From Enterobacter vonholyi (lineage in GTDB: Bacteria; Pseudomonadota; Gammaproteobacteria; Enterobacterales; Enterobacteriaceae): a stretch of DNA of 64,000 nucleotides. Where the stretch lies: contig NZ_VTUC01000006.1 in NCBI RefSeq assembly GCF_008364555.1, positions 682,001-746,000 of the forward strand, in the 5' to 3' direction. Made by a program: the position numbers and the translations under genes. Position 1 is the first letter of the stretch; each line of letters opens with the position of its first letter. A model generated the notes under the pieces. It saw only the letters and a list, made by a program, of their open reading frames with translations. It had not been told where the DNA came from and did not search any database. Of the stretch, positions 27,623-36,344 are shown in pieces.

Positions 27623-27665
27623 CTGCTATCATTAGTACTGATTCTCACTGCTATCATTAGTACTG
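27623..27665. repeat. 18-bp direct repeat, 25-bp period, upstream of the fimbrial regulator
   Basis: CTGCTATCATTAGTACTG occurs perfectly at 27623 and 27648 with a 7-bp spacer. It lies 24 bp upstream of the likely ATG of the IprA-like gene and within the divergent control region of the fimbrial operon. It could be a binding site for a regulator or a recent small duplication. An ATG at 27572 would make it coding (a hydrophobic helix), but that start lacks a ribosome site. Confidence 0.7.
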
Positions 27666-27688
27666 CTTCGATACTGAAGGGTGACACA

Positions 27689-28425
27689 ATGTCAACAGAA
27701 CCAAAATCAATAAATGAACATGCAAAAAGCACCACAACAGAAGGGAGCGCATCACAGGCGATTTCGCCTGATTTTCTCCCCCCGCAAAGTTATATGGCGA
27801 TAGAGGCGATCACATTTCCAGGCGAGGCATTGCGAAAAATCCATGATGCATTGCTCCCCTTTTCAACACCTTATGAGTCAACATCCAATCGGTCCAGGTT
27901 AAGTCGCAAAAATCTACCAACATACTTTGGCTAGTGAGCAATGGTTCTATATCAATTCACAGAGCTTATGATGATCTTAAAGTTTCAGTAACATCAGGCC
28001 CCATTGTTGCAGGGCTCGGGGACTTATTTGAACCAATTGGTCGTTACTATTTTCGGGCATCGCGCAATTCCAGGGTTTCATACTTGCCAGGTGAGTATGC
28101 CAAATCGATTATCACTGAGAAACAACTCTGGCAGGATGTTGCAGAAGTACTCGCCTTTACAGTTCATATGATGATCTACCGGGACGAACATTTGGTCAGT
28201 AAAACTTCTTACTCAATAATTCGTGCTAAGCTTATTGAGTACATGAAAAAACGAGAGGTAAGTGATTTAAGTCGAACCGGCATTGTGGCTTATATTCAGG
28301 AGACTACGCACTTGTCCCGCAGTTTGATTTATAACATCATTTCTCAACTGGCTGAGGGTGGATACATCAAGACCAGTAACGGTAAACTTATCGAAATCGC
28401 AAAGCCACTGCCAAAAAATTTCTAA
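27689..28425 (+). pseudogene. IprA/YaiV-type winged-helix regulator, broken by a frameshift
   Basis: Two reading frames together resemble the whole of E. coli IprA (YaiV), a regulator with a cyclic-nucleotide-binding-like N-domain and a C-terminal winged helix. The first frame starts at 27689 after a good AAGGG site and stops at 27932. The second carries the rest: LVSNGSISIHRAYDD, then LWQDVAEVLAF, SYSIIRAKLIEYM, TTHLSRSLIYNIISQLAEGGYIKTSNGKLI. The frames would join as TYF-WLVSNGSI if the run TTT at 27924-27926 had one more T. So a single-base loss in a T run, or a base-calling error, has split the gene. A truncated product from the second frame (GTG at 27934) would keep the DNA-binding part. 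Divergent from the fimbrial operon, hence a likely fimbrial regulator. Confidence 0.7.
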
Positions 28426-28428
28426 AAG

Positions 28429-28452
28429 ATGAAGGGCCGGATGGCCCTTCAT
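28429..28452. terminator. Convergent hairpin between regulator and PglL-like gene
   Basis: A 10-bp perfect stem ATGAAGGGCC/GGCCCTTCAT with a GGAT loop starts 3 bp after the regulator stop and ends 3 bp before the stop of the opposing gene. The T tails are weak on both sides. Confidence 0.55.
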
Positions 28453-28455
28453 GAT

Positions 28456-30114
28456 TCAATTTACTTTATGAGCACTTTCGACAAACTGGTAGTAATCGTA
28501 CCATTGTTGCTGCAACCACATTGTTGTCGCTTGTTGAGGATACTTTCTATTTATCTGCACTATATTTTTAAACACCCTTATATCATTTCTGTGCATAAGA
28601 TAATTTTTACCCCAATCTTCGTAACTTATTAATAGCTCATGCTGATGGGTCTGATAATATTTAAACAGCAAAGATGTATGCGAGTCGTATTGCCAGCGCT
28701 CCCATTGAGCCCATGGATTCAATACTTTAGATGCTGCTGTAAAATCCTGCATTTTGTTACGCTCAAATTCCGTCAGCGCCATGCCCGTACGAAACCCAGT
28801 TAGCATAAAGAGGACACCTGTAATTCCAACTGAAAGCATTATCATCCCATCTCGCTTACTATTATTTCTCCGTATCTTACATTTTTCTGATGTCGCCAGA
28901 CGGCAAATCAGCAATAGCAGCATCCAGTGCGGCGTAGAAAGCAGTAATGGATACTCGACCATCATATGAAACGTTATCGGTGAGGCCAACCCCCACATAG
29001 CAATTCGTGATGGTGAGTACCTCCTCAAAAGAGTGAAATACCCAATAGCAATAAAAATCATTCCTGAAATAGCAAGAACCCCACCCTCTGCCCATTCAAA
29101 TAAAAATTCATTGTGGGCATTATCAACCCTGCCGAAAAGATAATCAAAATGATGAAGCGCGAATCTCGAAAGATTATACTCATAACTTCCGTACCCCCAA
29201 CCACTCAAAGGATGCTGCTGAATCATCGATAAGGTTATAGTAATTATTTTCCACCGTTCAGCGTTCGTACCTTCTTTGTCCACCGAACCAATAAAACGTA
29301 AAAAGTGATCGGCGATGCCGAAGCTTTTTAAACAATGGATGGTTAATAATGTCAATATCACCAACATAATGTAGACAATAAAGACACCTTTTATCTTTGG
29401 GCGATGGCGGGCTAGCAAAATCAAGGCTAAGTAAAGAACGATGCCATACATCCCAGCCCTGGATTGCAAGATCTCTAAAGTTACCGTGAAAACAACCGTT
29501 GAGAAAAGAAGTAAAAAACAAGACAGCTTTGTTTTTGCCTTAAATAATAGCCACAAGGTACATGCATAACCCGTAGCAACAAAACTCGCCAACACATTGA
29601 CTTGTTGAAAGATCCCGTAAGGCCTTGTGCCGGGTAAAAACTCCATAAAGTTATCTGGTGAAGTGACGAGCAATTGCCAAAAAGCAAGGCACGACTGAAT
29701 CAGTGCACTTAACACAAATACAATAATCAATCGGGTTTTCATCGAGAATCGCATTGGAATTTGCAGCAACGCCAGATAGAAAAAGATCCCCCCCCAGAGA
29801 CCTGCAAATCTTGGTAATGCAAATATCATTACATCTTTCTTTCCCCATAAGAATGGAAGCGACATTAAACAAGCACCGCCAATGAAGAAGGTTAAAGCTT
29901 CATTCAGTTTTATTTTTCCGCGCAGTATAACATAATAGCCTGACATTAATATCATAAATAGCATCACCGCCCAGCAAATTATATTATGCGGCAATCTGAG
30001 ACCATCCCCTCCCATGTTAGGCACGTAAACTATCAGTGCCACAAGGAAATACACACTTAGAATACCAAATAGTAAGAATGATGGGTTGCAATATTGACGA
30101 CTAGCGTTTTTCAT
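28456..30114 (-). CDS. PglL/Wzy_C-family O-oligosaccharyltransferase or O-antigen ligase
   Basis: A 552-residue inner-membrane protein with about a dozen hydrophobic helices. Signature segments are GTRPYGIFQQVNVLASFVATG, the large periplasmic loop HPLSGWGYGSYEYN followed by RVDNAHNEFLFEWAEGGVLA (conserved His of WaaL/PglL enzymes), and a soluble C-terminal part (about 430-552) like the Wzy_C_2 domain of PglL proteins. Such enzymes move a lipid-linked glycan to protein Ser/Thr or to lipid A core. Next to a fimbrial operon it could glycosylate a surface protein (inference); the pilins here show no obvious Ala/Pro/Ser-rich tail. No glycan-synthesis genes adjoin it. Confidence 0.75.
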   Translation of the reverse strand: MKNASRQYCNPSFLLFGILSVYFLVALIVYVPNMGGDGLRLPHNIICWAVMLFMILMSGYYVILRGKIKLNEALTFFIGGACLMSLPFLWGKKDVMIFALPRFAGLWGGIFFYLALLQIPMRFSMKTRLIIVFVLSALIQSCLAFWQLLVTSPDNFMEFLPGTRPYGIFQQVNVLASFVATGYACTLWLLFKAKTKLSCFLLLFSTVVFTVTLEILQSRAGMYGIVLYLALILLARHRPKIKGVFIVYIMLVILTLLTIHCLKSFGIADHFLRFIGSVDKEGTNAERWKIITITLSMIQQHPLSGWGYGSYEYNLSRFALHHFDYLFGRVDNAHNEFLFEWAEGGVLAISGMIFIAIGYFTLLRRYSPSRIAMWGLASPITFHMMVEYPLLLSTPHWMLLLLICRLATSEKCKIRRNNSKRDGMIMLSVGITGVLFMLTGFRTGMALTEFERNKMQDFTAASKVLNPWAQWERWQYDSHTSLLFKYYQTHQHELLISYEDWGKNYLMHRNDIRVFKNIVQINRKYPQQATTMWLQQQWYDYYQFVESAHKVN

Positions 30115-30562
30115 TCATCATAGCCAATTTTATTAAACTATTCTTATATTTTACACCTGCATCCGGTATTTTCACATCAAATATATCGTCCAGAAATGGA
30201 TAACACCCACATAAATACTCACTTGTGAAATACAAAGAATGCCAGGCGTAGAATATTTACAAGCGTCATAAACACATTTCGATTTATATAACCTACTTAA
30301 AATCGCCACAGGAAATATGCACCTCGGTCGAACAACGTTGCGAAGTACGCCGCAGTTTTTTGATATATACCATTAGAAAGTAACCCGTCACAGAACAATT
30401 TAGAGTAGCCGTTCCTGACCTGGGCATCCATGTGTTCTTTGTCACAGCAGGAATTAGGATTATGTGTGATAATTCTAATCTCGCAGGTTTAGAATGTCAT
30501 CACACAACCGACTAGCCGAACTAAACGAACTCCATTACCTTGCGAACTGCATTTCTTAAAAC
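30115..30562. other. AT-rich intergenic region between PglL-like and LuxR-type genes
   Basis: About 450 bp with no reading frame I can support on either strand. It should hold the promoter of the PglL-like gene and the 3' end of the luxR-type transcript. No convincing repeat or terminator was recognised. Confidence 0.6.
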
Positions 30563-31090
30563 TTAACGACCAAGATTATTACTAAACTCTCGGTCCAGGA
30601 AAAGCAGAAACTCTTTTCCAGAGCGCAGGTTAAGTTTAGCCGCAGCACTCGCCGTTTGTTGATACACCGTTTTTTCACTTAAACCAATTCTGCGCGCTAT
30701 GTTTTTAATCGAGTTTCTCGAACTGTAGTATTGAGCAAACAAACGCTCGCTATCAGTCAGCGCTACCAGTCTTCTACACTCGTAAATACGCTCCAGCACA
30801 GCCTTTAGGCTATAACCAGTATGCATTTGATTCTTCAATACTGTGAGCGGTGAATCAAGAGAAATGACATTCAAAGGAAATAATATCTTTGAGCCAATAT
30901 CATCCCCCACCAATAGAATTCGGCGACAAGATACCAAATCCCTGGAGTATATTTCGTATAATATATCTATAAGTGCATTGAAAGATTCAGTATCAATTAC
31001 ACAGGTATCTTCTGTTAAATTAAGCTCATCGTAAACAGAGTGAAGCGCAAGTCGCAGGAAATTATTTTTCGTAAGTACAACCAATGCCAT
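30563..31090 (-). CDS. LuxR-type (helix-turn-helix) transcriptional regulator
   Basis: A 175-residue protein whose C-terminal third is a LuxR/FixJ-type DNA-binding domain: LTDSERLFAQYYSSRNSIKNIARRIGLSEKTVYQQTASAAAKLNL. The N-terminal part (MALVVLTKNNFLRLALHSVYDEL ...) looks receiver-like in outline, but I find no phospho-acceptor Asp in the expected place, so it is probably an atypical regulator not driven by phosphorylation. It stands alone at the fabI-proximal end of the fimbrial block, near other surface genes, and may regulate them (inference). Confidence 0.78.
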   Translation of the reverse strand: MALVVLTKNNFLRLALHSVYDELNLTEDTCVIDTESFNALIDILYEIYSRDLVSCRRILLVGDDIGSKILFPLNVISLDSPLTVLKNQMHTGYSLKAVLERIYECRRLVALTDSERLFAQYYSSRNSIKNIARRIGLSEKTVYQQTASAAAKLNLRSGKEFLLFLDREFSNNLGR

Positions 31091-32068
31091 AAAGTTTCAC
31101 CACACCCAACCAGCACAAAAATATTGCGTGAATTTGCAAAAAGAATAACCTTTAGTATAAAAACAGCCTTATACACTTTAAAAATCATTGCGATACCAAT
31201 ATACCAGGCCACATCATTTATTCGTCATACTGTTTTTAGCGCCAGAAATAAGGAGGTGTCCGTTATATTGCTGCTATGTATCAAATATTGATCTTACCCG
31301 ACCTTAAAATGAACACTGTATTTCTGCTAAAATCACTTCGTGAGCAACACAATATTAAGATAAAATATTTCCCTGCATCTTATTGATGCTGAAAGGAGTT
31401 CACCCGTCACCTGCAAACAAAATTTATACCTGAAGGAACTAAAATATAATGGCCCATAGACCCGCCGAGAATATACGTTCATGTACGTTAATGACAGGGC
31501 GAAATTTGTTTATAAATAGACATTATGTTATTCGCTGATTCAGGAGCAAAACAAATACTTAACAAATGTAGCGCGCCGTTACCCCCAATCAATACACCAG
31601 AGATGGCTATTACGTAGAGTCCCTAATGAAGAGGTGATGGTCTGCTGTTCGTGAAACACATCAGAATTGGCCACGCTTTCCCTCTGGTTGGATGAGGCGA
31701 ATCTAAAGCCCAATGATATACTGGACGGATGCTGGAGCTTACAGCCTTTTTTACTACTACATACAGGCGAGAATTCCAGCAGCCAATATTACTACTCACT
31801 TTGCCACGGCACGCAAAGCTACGGGGCTACTCCGGGAAATGCCCCACCGCCCTCCATGAGCTTCGCGTTTGTCTGTCCGGCTAGATGCGAAACAACGTGA
31901 TGATGAGTTCGCCCGGGCATACGCCTCGCGAGAAGTGCGAGAAATATCGTGACACAAGGGGCTGTGAGTGGGCTATAATTTCGAGCTAATTTCGAATGAT
32001 TTTGAAATACCGCCTGTAACGCTATGAATTACATGGCAAAATAAGCAATGAATATAAGGATTAAAGCT
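31091..32068. other. 978-bp region without a supported gene, ending in the fabI promoter
   Basis: The first half (31091-31500) is AT-rich like the fimbrial block; the second half is nearer to the base composition of the core genome. Short open frames occur, for example 31667-31900, but none has a recognised product or good ribosome site. A short frame at about 31872-31952 reads ASRLSVRLDAKQRDDEFARA and could be the decayed end of an old gene. The E. coli neighbour ycjD would be expected here and was not found. A TATAAT box at 31974-31979 is a plausible fabI -10. Confidence 0.5.
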
Positions 32069-32857
32069 ATGGGTTTTCTTTCCGGTAAGCGCATTCTGGT
32101 GACTGGCGTTGCCAGCAAACTGTCCATCGCATACGGCATCGCTCAGGCAATGCATCGCGAAGGCGCTGAGCTGGCGTTCACCTACCAGAACGACAAGCTG
32201 AAAGGCCGTGTTGAAGAGTTTGCCGCGCAGCTGGGTTCCAGCATTGTTCTGGAATGTGACGTTGCACAAGACGAAAGCATCGACGGGATGTTTGCTGAAC
32301 TGGCAAAAGCATGGCCGAAATTCGACGGTTTTGTTCACTCCATCGGCTTCGCTCCTGGCGACCAGCTTGACGGCGACTACGTGAACGCGGTTACCCGTGA
32401 TGGCTTCAAAATCGCTCACGACATCAGCTCCTACAGCTTCGTTGCGATGGCAAAATCATGCCGTGCGATGCTGAACCCGGGCGCAGCTCTTCTGACTCTG
32501 TCCTACCTTGGCGCTGAACGTGCTATCCCTAACTACAACGTTATGGGTCTGGCGAAAGCATCTCTGGAAGCGAACGTACGCTACATGGCGAACGCAATGG
32601 GTCCTGAAGGTGTACGCGTTAACGCCATCTCTGCAGGTCCTATCCGCACCCTGGCAGCTTCCGGTATTAAAGATTTCCGTAAAATGCTGGCTCACTGCGA
32701 AGCGGTTACCCCGATTCGTCGTACTGTTACCATTGAAGATGTTGGTAACTCTGCAGCATTCCTGTGCTCTGATCTTTCCGCGGGTATTTCCGGCGAAGTG
32801 GTTCACGTTGACGGCGGCTTCAACATCGCTGCAATGAACGAGCTGGAAATCAAATAA
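32069..32857 (+). CDS. fabI: FabI, enoyl-[acyl-carrier-protein] reductase (NADH)
   Basis: Catalyses the last reduction of each fatty-acid elongation cycle and is the target of triclosan and isoniazid-like inhibitors. A 262-residue SDR protein with cofactor loop [16 protein letters not shown], the FabI catalytic Tyr-x6-Lys in [14 protein letters not shown], and the triclosan-sensitive Gly in SIGFAPG (not the resistant Val). The start follows AAGGA at 32056-32060; an ATG 21 bp upstream is in frame but precedes that site. Essential in most enterobacteria. A strong terminator follows. Confidence 0.98.
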   Translation: MGFLSGKRILVTGVASKLSIAYGIAQAMHREGAELAFTYQNDKLKGRVEEFAAQLGSSIVLECDVAQDESIDGMFAELAKAWPKFDGFVHSIGFAPGDQLDGDYVNAVTRDGFKIAHDISSYSFVAMAKSCRAMLNPGAALLTLSYLGAERAIPNYNVMGLAKASLEANVRYMANAMGPEGVRVNAISAGPIRTLAASGIKDFRKMLAHCEAVTPIRRTVTIEDVGNSAAFLCSDLSAGISGEVVHVDGGFNIAAMNELEIK

Positions 32858-32863
32858 GCTGTG

Positions 32864-32897
32864 ACTCTCTTCCCGCACGGGAAGAGAGTATTTCCCC
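32864..32897 (+). terminator. fabI terminator
   Basis: An 11-bp perfect stem (ACTCTCTTCCC/GGGAAGAGAGT) with a GCAC loop lies 6 bp after the fabI stop and is followed by ATTTCCCC. Typical of an intrinsic terminator apart from the C-rich tail. Confidence 0.75.
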
Positions 32898-33012
32898 CCC
32901 GCGTCACCCCTTCGTTATTCCGTTCTGCTATTTGTTATCACCTAACAATATTTTTCCCTTTATCTGCCTTAAGCCAGGATATTGATCGCCATTTTGAGAT
33001 CAAGGAACGCAC

Positions 33013-33999
33013 ATGGAACAACGCCGTTTTTCCGGCAAAGGCCACTGGTATCACGAGACCCAGTCAAACCACGCGCAGACGGATGTTCTGCCCCTGGTGC
33101 CCGAAGCCGCTAACGTCGACGATCGTTTTTTGCTCGATTTAGCCTTGCCTGATGAGATTGTCGCCGCCTGTTCTGGCTGGCTTGCTCCTGCCAGAGCCTT
33201 ATGCCACCAGCTGTTTCCGCTCTCGATTCCCGTGAACCGCCTGCATACGCTCAGCGCCTACGATCGGCTCAGTACCGCGCTAACCGTCGCACAGGCCTGC
33301 GGCGTTCAGCGGCTCTGTAACCACTATGCCGCCCTCCTCGCTCCGCTTCCCGGCCCGGACTCCTCGCGCGAAAGCAACCGACGTCTGGCGCAAATTACGC
33401 AGTATGCCCGCCAGCTTTCCAGCTCTCCTGATGTGATCGATGATAAAGCCCGCAACCAGCTTGACGAGGTGGGCCTGTCCACGTACGACATCGTGGTAAT
33501 TAACCAGATTATCGGCTTTATCGGTTTTCAGGCGCGCGTGGTCGCAATTTTTCAGGCCCTGCTGGGACATCCTGTTCGCTGGTTGCCGGGACATCATATT
33601 CAGCCGCACACGCTCCCCGCGAGCCACGATGCGTGGACGCCGCTTTTACCTGTCGTTGAGCTGCGCTATGCGAATGCGCATCAGCTTGAGTCCTTGTTCC
33701 GCTGGCAGGCTGAACCCGCGCTTGAGGCGTTGACGCCGGTTCTTTGTCATGAGCCGACGCTGCTCGATCTGACCGGCGAAATCCTGTTAAACACTCGCGA
33801 AGAGATCCCGCTGACGTCCACCTCACTTTCAGCGGCGCTCGAACTGCTGACACGCTCTCCGGACCGCTTCAGCGCCGCGCAATTTACCCCGGTCACGGAT
33901 CAAGGGCTCACGGGCGAACAAGCCATCAAGCTGCTTACCCGGAGTGCGTTTGATGGCTGGCTTAATCGTCTGAAAGTCGCGTTTGGTAAAGAGGAATAA
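33013..33999 (+). CDS. yciW: YciW, CMD-domain putative oxidoreductase
   Basis: A 328-residue cytoplasmic protein matching E. coli YciW from end to end, for example HWYHETQSNHAQTDVLPLVPEA and TYDIVVINQIIGFIGFQARV. It is related to carboxymuconolactone-decarboxylase/AhpD-like peroxidases but its enzymatic activity is not established; in E. coli it belongs to the CysB regulon and has been linked to cysteine metabolism. AAGGA lies 8 bp before the ATG. It sits alone between fabI and rnb. Confidence 0.93.
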   Translation: MEQRRFSGKGHWYHETQSNHAQTDVLPLVPEAANVDDRFLLDLALPDEIVAACSGWLAPARALCHQLFPLSIPVNRLHTLSAYDRLSTALTVAQACGVQRLCNHYAALLAPLPGPDSSRESNRRLAQITQYARQLSSSPDVIDDKARNQLDEVGLSTYDIVVINQIIGFIGFQARVVAIFQALLGHPVRWLPGHHIQPHTLPASHDAWTPLLPVVELRYANAHQLESLFRWQAEPALEALTPVLCHEPTLLDLTGEILLNTREEIPLTSTSLSAALELLTRSPDRFSAAQFTPVTDQGLTGEQAIKLLTRSAFDGWLNRLKVAFGKEE

Positions 34000-34087
34000 C
34001 CACACTCATTACCCAAAGACCGCTTGCTGAGACAGTGAGAATCGCGTAAAACTGTCAGCCGCTCAATGGCTACGAAAATAGAACATT

Positions 34088-36022
34088 ATGTTTCAGGACA
34101 ACCCGCTGCTAGCGCAGCTTAAACAGCAACTGCATTCCCAGACGCCGCGTGCAGAAGGGGTCGTAAAAGCCACGGAAAAGGGCTTTGGCTTCCTTGAGGT
34201 TGACGCGCAGAAAAGCTACTTCATTCCGCCTCCGCAGATGAAGAAAGTGATGCATGGCGATCGCGTCATGGCCGTCATTCATACCGAGAAGGACCGCGAG
34301 TCTGCCGAGCCGGAAGAACTGATCGAACCGTTCCTGACCCGTTTTGTGGGTAAGGTACAGAGAAAAGACGATCGTCTTTCTATCGTGCCGGATCATCCCC
34401 TGCTGAAAGATGCTATTCCCTGCCGCGCCGCCCGTGGCGTTGAGCACGATTTTAAAGAAGGTGACTGGGCCGTAGCAGAAATGCGCCGTCATCCTCTAAA
34501 AGGCGATCGTGGTTTTTATGCTGAACTGACCCAGTTCATCACCTTTGGCGCCGACCATTTCGTACCATGGTGGGTCACGCTGGCACGTCACAATCTTGAA
34601 AAAGAAGCGCCGAACGGCGTGGCAACCGAGATGCAGGATGAGGGTCTGACCCGTCGAGATCTCACCGCTCTGGAGTTTGTCACCATCGACAGCGCCAGCA
34701 CAGAAGATATGGATGATGCGCTGTACGCTGAAGAGAGCGCCGATGGCAAACTGCACCTGACCGTTGCCATTGCCGATCCCACCGCCTGGATTGCCGAAGG
34801 CAGCAAGCTGGATGACGCGGCGAAAATCCGTGCGTTCACCAACTACCTGCCGGGCTTCAATATTCCGATGCTGCCGCGCGAATTGTCAGACGATCTCTGC
34901 TCGCTGCGTCCAAATGAAGTGCGCCCGGTCCTTGCCTGCCGCATGACTATCGCCGCAGATGGCGCGATTGAAGACGATATCGAGTTCTTCGCCGCCACTA
35001 TCGAATCGAAAGCCAAGCTTGCCTACGATAACGTCTCAGACTGGCTGGAAAATACCGGTAGCTGGAAACCTGAATCAGACGCCATTGCCGCGCAGATCCG
35101 TCTGCTGCATCGCATCTGTCTCAACCGCGGCGAGTGGCGTAAAACTCACGCGCTGGTGTTCAAAGACCGCCCGGATTATCGCTTTGTTCTGGGCGAGAAA
35201 GGCGAAGTGCTGGACATCGTGGCCGAACCGCGACGCATTGCAAACCGCATCGTTGAAGAGGCGATGATTTCCGCCAACATCTGTGCCGCACGCGTGCTGC
35301 GCGACAAACTGGGCTTTGGCATTTACAACGTTCACACCGGGTTTGACCCGGCGAATACCGAAGCGCTGGCGGCACTGCTGAAGAATCACGATGTGCACGT
35401 TGATCCGGAAGAAGTGCTCACGTTGCCGGGCTTCTGCAAGCTTCGCCGCGAACTGGACGCGCAGCCGTCAGGTTTCCTGGACAGCCGCATTCGTCGCTTC
35501 CAGTCCTTCGCTGAAATCAGCACCGAGCCTGGGCCGCACTTTGGTCTTGGCCTTGAAGCTTACGCCACCTGGACATCGCCGATCCGTAAGTATGGCGATA
35601 TGGTTAACCACCGTCTGCTGAAAGCGATTATCAAAGGTGAAACCATTGCCCGTCCTGAGGAGGACACCACGCAGCAGATGGCCGATCGTCGCCGTCTGAA
35701 CCGCATGGCGGAACGTGACGTCGGGGACTGGCTGTACGCACGCTTCCTGCAGGATAAAGCAGGTACGGATACCCGTTTTGCCGCAGAGATCATCGATATC
35801 AGCCGTGGGGGGATGCGCGTCCGTCTGGTCGATAACGGCGCTGTCGCGTTTATTCCTGCGCCATTCCTGCATGCGGTTCGCGACGAAATGGTCTGTAGTC
35901 AGGAAAACGGTACCGTGCAAATTAAAGGTGAAACAGTTTACAAAGTCACCGACGTGATTGACGTTAATATCGCCGAAGTTCGCATGGAAACCCGCAGTAT
36001 TATCGCGCGTCCTGTCGCCTGA
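34088..36022 (+). CDS. rnb: RNase II, 3'-5' exoribonuclease
   Basis: Processive hydrolytic 3'-5' exonuclease that degrades single-stranded RNA and mRNA tails. It has 644 residues as in E. coli: two cold-shock domains ([17 protein letters not shown] ...), the RNB catalytic domain with the acidic motif [14 protein letters not shown] (metal ligands), and a C-terminal S1 domain ([22 protein letters not shown]). The ATG at 34088 has a weak ribosome site but is fixed by alignment. A terminator follows. Confidence 0.97.
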   Translation: MFQDNPLLAQLKQQLHSQTPRAEGVVKATEKGFGFLEVDAQKSYFIPPPQMKKVMHGDRVMAVIHTEKDRESAEPEELIEPFLTRFVGKVQRKDDRLSIVPDHPLLKDAIPCRAARGVEHDFKEGDWAVAEMRRHPLKGDRGFYAELTQFITFGADHFVPWWVTLARHNLEKEAPNGVATEMQDEGLTRRDLTALEFVTIDSASTEDMDDALYAEESADGKLHLTVAIADPTAWIAEGSKLDDAAKIRAFTNYLPGFNIPMLPRELSDDLCSLRPNEVRPVLACRMTIAADGAIEDDIEFFAATIESKAKLAYDNVSDWLENTGSWKPESDAIAAQIRLLHRICLNRGEWRKTHALVFKDRPDYRFVLGEKGEVLDIVAEPRRIANRIVEEAMISANICAARVLRDKLGFGIYNVHTGFDPANTEALAALLKNHDVHVDPEEVLTLPGFCKLRRELDAQPSGFLDSRIRRFQSFAEISTEPGPHFGLGLEAYATWTSPIRKYGDMVNHRLLKAIIKGETIARPEEDTTQQMADRRRLNRMAERDVGDWLYARFLQDKAGTDTRFAAEIIDISRGGMRVRLVDNGAVAFIPAPFLHAVRDEMVCSQENGTVQIKGETVYKVTDVIDVNIAEVRMETRSIIARPVA

Positions 36023-36033
36023 TAACCGCTTAC

Positions 36034-36074
36034 ATTGTCGGTCTTTTCGTTTCGGAAGGGCCGACAATTTTTAT
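36034..36074 (+). terminator. rnb terminator
   Basis: ATTGTCGG/CCGACAAT stem (8 bp) with a long loop that can itself pair in part, followed by TTTTTATTTT. The remaining gap to pdeR (36075-36344) is AT-rich promoter DNA with no gene seen. Confidence 0.75.
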
Positions 36075-36344
36075 TTTAATCCTCGCCACAAAATCATTAT
36101 TTTTCCTTACTATTTTCAGTATCCCTTCGCCTAAAACCGCCATAATTATCTACAGTAAAAGAGTGTTGTTATATTCGGTTGCATGAATTTTTATACGCTC
36201 AGTATCCTTTTTAACCTGACTCGTTTTATTATAAGAAAGCAGGGAAAAACAACAGGTTCACTTCGGTTTTGCCGCTGTTTCTCAACGGAAAAGTCGACAA
36301 CAAATGAATAATTTGTGCGCTAATGAACAGCTGCGGGAGAAAAC

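Noticed and set aside
27572..27688. Upstream ATG that would give the IprA-like protein an N-terminal membrane helix
   Set aside because: The helix would be encoded by the 18-bp direct repeat, there is no ribosome site, and the ATG at 27689 has a good one and fits the family.
27918..27936. Programmed -1 frameshifting as the explanation for the split regulator
   Set aside because: The junction has no X XXY YYZ slippery heptamer; a one-base loss in a T run is simpler.
31667..31900. 77-codon plus-strand frame upstream of fabI
   Set aside because: Low-complexity, no ribosome site, no family resemblance; treated as non-coding.
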